A DNA stretch of 64,000 nucleotides from the NCBI GenBank assembly GCA_965217625.1, contig OZ244557.1, positions 310,001-374,000 on the forward strand, written 5' to 3'. The notes under the pieces are model-generated. The model was given only the letters and a program-made list of their open reading frames with translations, was not told the DNA's origin and did not search any database. Of the stretch, positions 58,813 to 64,000 are shown piece after piece (positions within the stretch are counted from its first letter, which is position 1; each line of letters opens with the position of its first letter). The stretch comes from TK10-74A sp965217625. GTDB lineage: Bacteria > Chloroflexota > Dehalococcoidia > Bin125. A program made the translations under genes and the position numbers.

Positions 58813-59403
58813 GTGACCACCAGCCTCGACGCCGCCGCCCTCGCCGACCGCCTCGGCGCCGCCTGCCCCGGCGCGGTCGCCGCCGCCGCCGGCGGCGAAC
58901 TGCGCCTGCACCGCGACCACCTGATCGACGCCGTCCGCTTCCTGCGCGACGACCCCGACAGCGACCTCGTCTTCCTGGCCGCCCTCACCGCCGTCGACCT
59001 CGAAACCCACTTCGACATCGTGCTCCACCTGCAGTCGCTCGACCACAACCACCTGCTGACCGTCAAGGTCGAGGCCGACCACGACGACCCAGTCGTGCCG
59101 TCGCTGACGGCGCTGTACCACGGCGCGCACCTGCAGGAGCGCGAGGCCTTCGACCTGATGGGCATCCGCTTCGACGGCCACCCCGACCTGCGCCGCATGT
59201 TCCTCTGGGACGGCTTCCCGGGTCACCCGCTGCGCAAGGATTTCCTGGGCATGCCCGGCAAGCTCAAGGCGGGGCTGCCCGGCTTCCCCCACGAGTCGGG
59301 CGACAACGCCTGGCCCGTGCCCGGCAGCGGACCGCGTCCAGGGGCCGCGCCCGACATCCCCGTGCCCGGCGGCGCGCCGATCATTCCCGGGGGCTCCGCA
59401 TGA
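58813..59403 (+). CDS. nuoC: NADH-quinone oxidoreductase subunit C
   Basis: 196 residues from GTG 58813. FLAALTAVDLETHFDIVLHL, then ALYHGAHLQEREAFDLMGIR and RRMFLWDGFPGHPLRKDF are the 30-kDa-subunit blocks. The C-terminal 45 residues are Gly/Pro-rich and atypical. It packs against NuoD in the peripheral arm. Its stop overlaps the nuoD start (ATGA). Confidence 0.94.
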   Translation: MTTSLDAAALADRLGAACPGAVAAAAGGELRLHRDHLIDAVRFLRDDPDSDLVFLAALTAVDLETHFDIVLHLQSLDHNHLLTVKVEADHDDPVVPSLTALYHGAHLQEREAFDLMGIRFDGHPDLRRMFLWDGFPGHPLRKDFLGMPGKLKAGLPGFPHESGDNAWPVPGSGPRPGAAPDIPVPGGAPIIPGGSA

Positions 59404-60533
59404 CCTCCGGCAACCCGGCCCCCGCCGCGCACTTCGACCCCAACGAGCCCGTCGTCGTCAACCTGGGGCCGCAGCACCCCTCGACGCACGGCGTCTTCCG
59501 CCTCAAGGCCACCCTCGACGGCGAGCGCGTCATCGACGCCGACATGATCATCGGCTACCTGCACCGCTCGATGGAGAAGCTCGCCGAGGAGCGCACCTTC
59601 ACCCAGAACATCCCCTTCACCGACCGCATCGACTACCTGGCGGCGATGTCGAACAACTTGGCCTACTGCCTGGCCGTCGAGAAGCTGTGCGGCATCGAGG
59701 CGCCGCCGCGCGCGCAGGCGATCCGCATCCTCTTCGCCGAGCTGCAGCGGCTGGCCAGCCACGCCATGGCCAACGGCACCTTCGCCAACGACTGCGGCGC
59801 CTGGCAGACGCCGCTGTTCCACATGTTCCGCGAGCGCGAGCGCATCCTCGACATGTTCGAGATGACCTGCGGCGCCCGCCTGACGACCAACTACATGCGC
59901 ATCGGCGGCGTCGCCTTCGACCTGCCCGATGAGTTGCTGCCCGCTCTGCGCTCCTTCCTCGACGACTTCCCCGCCAAGATCGTCGAGTACCGCGACCTGC
60001 TGATGGGCAACGAGATCCTCGTCGCCCGCTCCCGCGACGTGGGCGTGATCAGCGCTGAGGACGCGGTCAACGCCTCGCTGGCCGGCCCCGTGCTGCGCGC
60101 CACCGGCGTGCCCTGGGACCTGCGCAAGGCCGACCCCTACTGCGGCTACGAGGCGTTCGACTTCGACATCCCCGTGGGCCGCAACGGCGACTGCTACGAC
60201 CGCTTCCTGGTGCGCATGGAGGAGGTCCGCCAGTCGGTGCACATCCTGGAACAGCTGATCGACAACATCCCCGGCGGCGCCTGGCTGGCCGAGCTGCCGC
60301 TGCACCTGCGCCCCCCCGAGGGCGAGGCCTACGCCCGCGTCGAATCGCCGCGCGGCGAGCTGGGCTTCTACGTCGTCAGCGACGGCGGTCCCACGCCGTA
60401 CCGCTTCCACTGCCGCGCCCCCAGCCTGATCAACCTCACCGCCTTGCGTGAGATGACCATCGGTGGCACGTTGGCCGACGCCATCGTCACGCTCGGCTCC
60501 ATCGACATCGTCGTGGGGGAGATCGACCGATGA
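59400..60533 (+). CDS. nuoD: NADH-quinone oxidoreductase subunit D
   Basis: 377 residues. VNLGPQHPSTHGVFRLKATL holds the HPSTHG quinone-site histidine; GYLHRSMEKLAEERTFTQNI, PFTDRIDYLAAMSNNLAYC and ASHAMANGTFANDCGAW follow, and the C-terminal DIVVGEIDR is the family's usual end. It is the 49-kDa subunit that forms the quinone pocket together with NuoB and NuoH. Overlaps both neighbours by four bases. Confidence 0.96.
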   Translation: MTSGNPAPAAHFDPNEPVVVNLGPQHPSTHGVFRLKATLDGERVIDADMIIGYLHRSMEKLAEERTFTQNIPFTDRIDYLAAMSNNLAYCLAVEKLCGIEAPPRAQAIRILFAELQRLASHAMANGTFANDCGAWQTPLFHMFRERERILDMFEMTCGARLTTNYMRIGGVAFDLPDELLPALRSFLDDFPAKIVEYRDLLMGNEILVARSRDVGVISAEDAVNASLAGPVLRATGVPWDLRKADPYCGYEAFDFDIPVGRNGDCYDRFLVRMEEVRQSVHILEQLIDNIPGGAWLAELPLHLRPPEGEAYARVESPRGELGFYVVSDGGPTPYRFHCRAPSLINLTALREMTIGGTLADAIVTLGSIDIVVGEIDR

Positions 60534-61798
60534 CCCTCCCGCCCGCCGCCGCGTGGTACGACCTGCGCGACCTCAACGGCATCAGCCGCCTGATCACCGA
60601 GTGGGTCGCCGGTTGGGGCCCCGACTGGCTGGCCTCCCTGCTGACCGGCGTGATCGGCGCGCTGGGCGTGCTGGCGATCATCGGCCCCACGCTGCTCCTG
60701 CTGATCTGGCTCGAGCGCAAGGTCATCGCGCGAATGCAGGCCCGCATCGGCCCCAACCGCGTCGGGCCGGTCGGGCTGCTGCAGCCCGTCGCCGACGCCG
60801 TCAAACTGATCCTCAAGGAGGAGCTGGCCCCCCGCGCCGCCGACAAGTGGATCTTCTTCCTGCCGCCCGTGCTGATCTTCGTGCCCGCGATCCTGATCTG
60901 GGGCGTGCTGCCCTTCGGCCCCAACATGCAAGTCGCCGACCTCGAGGTGGGCGTGCTCTTCCTCATCGCCATCTCCGGCGTCAACGTGCTCGTCATCTTC
61001 ATGGCCGGCTGGGCGCAGAACAACAAGTACGCCCTGTTCGGCGCGATGCGCGTGATCGCCATGTCGATCAGCTACGAGATCCCCGTCGTGCTCAGCCTGC
61101 TGGCGCTCGTCTTCTTCACCGGCACGCTCAGCGTCAACGGCATCGTGCTCTGGCAGCAGGCCAACGACGTCGTGCTCCTCTTCCTCTTCCCCATGTCGGC
61201 GCTGATGTTCCTCTTCGGCTCGACGGCCGAACTCAACCGCACCCCGGCCGACATCTCCGAGGCCGAATCCGAGATCGTGGCCGGCTACCACACCGAGTAC
61301 TCGGGCATGCGCTTCGGCCTGTTCTACGCCGTCGAGCTGGCCAACACGCTCGCCATCTCGGCCTTCTTCGCGACCTTCTTCCTCGGCGGCTGGTGGCTCT
61401 GGGGCCTCGATCAGTGGATCCCCAGCTGGCTCATCCTGCTCGCCAAGACCGGCGCCATGTACTTCGTGTTCATCTGGCTGCGCGGCACGCTGCCGCGGCT
61501 CCGCCTCGACCAGCTGATGTCGTTCTGCTGGAAGTTCCTCGTGCCCGTGGGGCTCGTCTTCGTCGCCGTTGCCGCGATCGAGCGCACCCTGCTCATCGAC
61601 ACGGGTGGGGAGCCCCCCGCCGCCCTGCTCATCTACGCGATCATCAACTGGCTGATCGCCGGCGCCGCTGTCGTCATCTACGCCCGCAGCGCCGCCTCCC
61701 CCGCCCAGCGACTGCCCTCCCGTCCGATCATGGCCCGCGGCCGGCTGGGCGGCCTGCGCGCCGCTCGTGAACTCGCCGACGCCGATAGTGGGGACTAG
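60530..61798 (+). CDS. nuoH: NADH-quinone oxidoreductase subunit H
   Basis: 422 residues with eight or nine membrane helices. ERKVIARMQARIGPNRVGPV, then GLLQPVADAVKLILKEEL and STAELNRTPADISEAESEIV with GYHTEYSGMRFGLFY are the ND1-type quinone-channel motifs. The C-terminal 40 residues extend beyond the last helix. nuoI normally follows nuoH, but nuoJ begins 33 bases after its stop. Confidence 0.96.
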   Translation: MTLPPAAAWYDLRDLNGISRLITEWVAGWGPDWLASLLTGVIGALGVLAIIGPTLLLLIWLERKVIARMQARIGPNRVGPVGLLQPVADAVKLILKEELAPRAADKWIFFLPPVLIFVPAILIWGVLPFGPNMQVADLEVGVLFLIAISGVNVLVIFMAGWAQNNKYALFGAMRVIAMSISYEIPVVLSLLALVFFTGTLSVNGIVLWQQANDVVLLFLFPMSALMFLFGSTAELNRTPADISEAESEIVAGYHTEYSGMRFGLFYAVELANTLAISAFFATFFLGGWWLWGLDQWIPSWLILLAKTGAMYFVFIWLRGTLPRLRLDQLMSFCWKFLVPVGLVFVAVAAIERTLLIDTGGEPPAALLIYAIINWLIAGAAVVIYARSAASPAQRLPSRPIMARGRLGGLRAARELADADSGD

Positions 61799-61831
61799 CG
61801 CCACCATGGATGTCGCGAATGGCTGAACGCA

Positions 61832-62431
61832 ATGTCTGAACTCGGCTTCCACCTCGCCTTCTGGTCGCTCAGCGCCATCACCATCGGCGGCGCGCTGATG
61901 ATCATCGTCAGCCGCAACCTGATCCACGCCGTGGTCTTCCTGATCCTCTCCTTCATCGGCGTGGCCGGCCTGTTCATCACCCTCTCGGCCGACTTCCTCG
62001 CGCTCGTCCAGATCCTGGTCTACGTCGGCGCGATCGCCGTGCTGATGCTGTTCGCCATCCTGCTCACCCCCCGCGCCGGCCGCGACAACGAGGAGAACTC
62101 GCTGCGCTACCCGGCCATGGTCCTGATGGGCCTGGTCATCGCCGCCGGTACGTTCATCGCGCTGGAGACCGACTGGGGCCCCATGCGCGAGGCCGCCGTC
62201 GGCACGCAGGCCAAGATCATCGGCGAGTCGCTGATCAACAGCTACGTGCTGCCCTTCGAGATCGGGGCGGTGATGCTGACCGCCGCCCTCGTCGGCGCGA
62301 TCGCCCTCGCCCGCGAGGACGACGAGGACCTGCCCATCCACACCGCCAGCCTGATCGAGGAGGGCGTCCTGCCCCCGCCCGACGGCGACCCCGACGGCGA
62401 CCCCGCCGCGACCGGGGAGGCCGGCTCATGA
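61832..62431 (+). CDS. nuoJ: NADH-quinone oxidoreductase subunit J
   Basis: 199 residues with five membrane helices. RNLIHAVVFLILSFIGVAGL, then DFLALVQILVYVGAIAVLML is the ND6-type pi-bulge helix region. The C-terminus carries an acidic, Pro-rich tail (DGDPDGDPAATGEAGS). The nuoK start overlaps its stop by four bases. Confidence 0.94.
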   Translation: MSELGFHLAFWSLSAITIGGALMIIVSRNLIHAVVFLILSFIGVAGLFITLSADFLALVQILVYVGAIAVLMLFAILLTPRAGRDNEENSLRYPAMVLMGLVIAAGTFIALETDWGPMREAAVGTQAKIIGESLINSYVLPFEIGAVMLTAALVGAIALAREDDEDLPIHTASLIEEGVLPPPDGDPDGDPAATGEAGS

Positions 62432-62742
62432 CGATCTCGCTGGAGGAATACCTGATCGTCGGCGCGATCCTGTTCGCCATCGGGCTCTACATCGCGCTCT
62501 CGAAGCGCAACGCCGTCGCCGTGCTGATGGGCGTCGAGCTGATGCTCAACGCGGTTAACCTGACGCTCGTCGCCTTCAGCCGCTTCACCGACACCGGCGT
62601 CGCGCTCAGCACGCAGGTGTTCGTCGTCTTCATCATCGCCGTCGCCGCCGCCGAGGTGGCCGTCGGCCTGGCGCTGGCGCTGGTCGTCTACCGCAACCGC
62701 CAGACCGTCAGCCTCGACCAGATCAACCTGCTCAAATGGTGA
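62428..62742 (+). CDS. nuoK: NADH-quinone oxidoreductase subunit K
   Basis: 104 residues, three membrane helices. AVLMGVELMLNAVNLTLVAF holds the conserved membrane glutamate used in proton transfer, and AAAEVAVGLALALVVYRNRQ holds the second glutamate. Standard ND4L-type subunit, of normal length. Confidence 0.96.
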   Translation: MTISLEEYLIVGAILFAIGLYIALSKRNAVAVLMGVELMLNAVNLTLVAFSRFTDTGVALSTQVFVVFIIAVAAAEVAVGLALALVVYRNRQTVSLDQINLLKW

Positions 62743-62778
62743 ACCCCGCGACCGTGCACCAAGAAGTGAGACACGACC

Positions 62779-62973
62779 ATGTGGGCTGAGTTCATGCGAC
62801 TGCCCAACCGCTACATCGCCGAGACGTGGCGCGAGCTGCTGCACGCCGAGGGCGTCGCCGTGCGCCTCGTCGTGCCCGACGACCGCGCCGCCGAGGGCGA
62901 CCTCGCCCCGCGCACCCTGTACGTACCCGACTCCAAGACGCACGTCGCCCGCGAGATCCTGCGGAAGATATAG
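62779..62973 (+). CDS. Small DUF2007-like protein inside the nuo operon
   Basis: 64 residues. AEFMRLPNRYIAETWRELLH, then AEGVAVRLVVPDD and RTLYVPDSKTHVAREILRKI resemble the DUF2007 (putative signal-transducing) fold, where a strand-helix-strand unit ends in a V(P)xxxxxxAxxIL helix. It has no membrane segment. It lies between nuoK and nuoL with gaps of 36 and 10 bases, so it is in the transcript. Not a known complex I subunit. Confidence 0.7.
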   Translation: MWAEFMRLPNRYIAETWRELLHAEGVAVRLVVPDDRAAEGDLAPRTLYVPDSKTHVAREILRKI

Positions 62974-62983
62974 GCAAGCGCAG

Positions 62984-64000
62984 ATGAACCAACCGGTCGC
63001 CGAAGGCCTCGTCTGGCTCATCTTCTTCCTGCCGGTGGCGTCGTTCTTCGTGATCGCCGTCGCCCTGCGCGGCCGGCCGATGGCCGCCGCGCTGCTCACC
63101 ATCGGCGCGATCGGCGCCGGGCTGGTCGTCTCGATCTACGCCCTCATCCGCGTCATCGGCGAGGACGGCCACGCCGTCGGCTTCGCGAGCCACGCGCTGT
63201 TCAGCGCCGGCGACCTGATCGTCAACGTCGGCGCCCGCCTCGACGGCCTCTCGGCCGTCATGCTCGTCGTTGTCACCGGCGTCTCGCTGCTCGTCCAGGT
63301 CTACTCGCTCGGCTACATGAAGGGCGACGGCGGCGTCGCGCGCTACTACGCCTTCATGTCGTTCTTCACCGCCGCCATGCTGGGCCTGATCCTGGCCGAC
63401 AACCTGCTCATGCTGTTCGTCTTCTGGGAGCTGGTCGGCGCGGCCTCCTACTTCCTGATCGGCTTCTGGTTCCACCGGCCCGCCGCCGCCGCCGCCGCCA
63501 AGAAGGCGTTCATCGTCACCCGCCTCGGCGACCTCGGGCTGCTCGCCGCGCTGATCCTGATCTGGGACCGCGCCGGCACGCTCGAGATCGCCGCCATCAA
63601 CACCGAGGTAGTCGAACTCGTCGCCCTCGGCGTCCTCGGCCAGACGATGCTCACGCTGTTCGCGCTCGGCCTGGCCGCCGGCGCGATCGGCAAGAGCGCC
63701 CAGTTCCCGCTGCACATCTGGCTGCCCGACGCCATGGAGGGCCCGACCCCCGTCTCGGCGCTCGTCCACTCGGCGACCATGGTCGCGGCCGGCGTCTACC
63801 TGCTGGCCCGCTTCTTCCCCGTCATCGAGGCCTCGCAGTTCGCCTCCGACTTCATCGCCTGGATCGGCGTCGTCACCGCCGTCGGCGCGGCCCTGCTCGC
63901 CGTCACCCAGACCGACATCAAGCGCGTGCTGGCCTACTCCACGATCTCCCAGCTGGCCTACATGATGTTCGCCATCGGCATCGGCGCCTACGCCGCCGCC
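62984..64000 (+). CDS. nuoL: NADH-quinone oxidoreductase subunit L (partial)
   Basis: 339 residues are visible before the right edge. VQVYSLGYMKGDGGVARYYA, then MLFVFWELVGAASYFLIGFW and GKSAQFPLHIWLPDAMEGPT with PVSALVHSATMVAAGVYLL are the antiporter-like ND5 motifs, including the lysine and glutamate of the proton channel. DIKRVLAYSTISQLAYM precedes the cut. Start ATG 62984. The end is outside the window, so later nuo genes cannot be judged. Confidence 0.96.
   Translation, partial: MNQPVAEGLVWLIFFLPVASFFVIAVALRGRPMAAALLTIGAIGAGLVVSIYALIRVIGEDGHAVGFASHALFSAGDLIVNVGARLDGLSAVMLVVVTGVSLLVQVYSLGYMKGDGGVARYYAFMSFFTAAMLGLILADNLLMLFVFWELVGAASYFLIGFWFHRPAAAAAAKKAFIVTRLGDLGLLAALILIWDRAGTLEIAAINTEVVELVALGVLGQTMLTLFALGLAAGAIGKSAQFPLHIWLPDAMEGPTPVSALVHSATMVAAGVYLLARFFPVIEASQFASDFIAWIGVVTAVGAALLAVTQTDIKRVLAYSTISQLAYMMFAIGIGAYAAA

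Overview
The window is a high-G+C bacterial chromosome segment with tightly packed, often overlapping genes (ATGA/GTGA junctions) and many GTG starts. A split glycine decarboxylase, a CdaA-YbbR pair, a der-plsY-gpsA run and a complex I operon fit a Chloroflexota-like organism, but this placement is an inference from gene content. I saw no rRNA, complete tRNA, CRISPR array, transposase or integrase gene.

Layout. 1-6.3 kb: accessory genes (SRPBCC protein cut by the window edge, clan AA protease, HicAB, DUF1801, a secreted TIMP-like protein, an orphan HigA, a DNA methyltransferase fused to an HNH domain, and a protein with a deoxyribosyltransferase/TIR-like C-terminus). 6.4-10.8 kb: glycine cleavage operon gcvT-gcvH-gcvPA-gcvPB. 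10.8-26.6 kb: a mosaic of accessory genes: Uma2, DUF4389, an FRG-TPR protein, Phd-VapC, a decayed second Phd-VapC, MazEF, an SbcD/SbcC-like pair, NUDIX, RarA, secreted proteins, and a cluster of very small genes behind a hairpin-rich leader. 26.6-40.9 kb: housekeeping genes (MutS2, SelA, class V aminotransferase, SerA, two SDRs, DUF1015, HIT, ComEC/ComEA). 40.9-42.8 kb: a Fic module and argF. 42.9-48.2 kb: cdaA, ybbR, der, plsY, gpsA. 48.2-56.3 kb: a second accessory stretch (HEPN-like protein, Doc module, HEAT, NUDIX, GNAT, a Panacea-type pair, a large Fic protein, DUF433 with a truncated partner, a PD-(D/E)XK-like protein, a zinc-ribbon miniprotein and HicB). 56.4-58.1 kb: two MaoC-like hydratases and a PHP phosphoesterase. 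58.4-64 kb: nuoA-C-D-H-J-K-x-L, running off the right edge and lacking nuoB and nuoI at their usual places.

How it works together. The core genes cover one-carbon/glycine-serine metabolism (gcv genes, SerA, class V aminotransferase), cyclic-di-AMP synthesis, phospholipid synthesis, DNA uptake and respiration. The accessory stretches are dominated by complete, orphan and broken toxin-antitoxin modules. Several are bracketed by duplicated ends of a neighbouring gene (higA promoter, NUDIX start, vapC 3' end, DUF433/hicB promoter), which suggests cargo was gained and lost by recombination between short homologous gene ends. A second recurring theme is a TANNNT -10 box ending 6-9 nt before the start codon, implying many leaderless transcripts. 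Three genes appear to use non-standard start codons (ATT or CTG).
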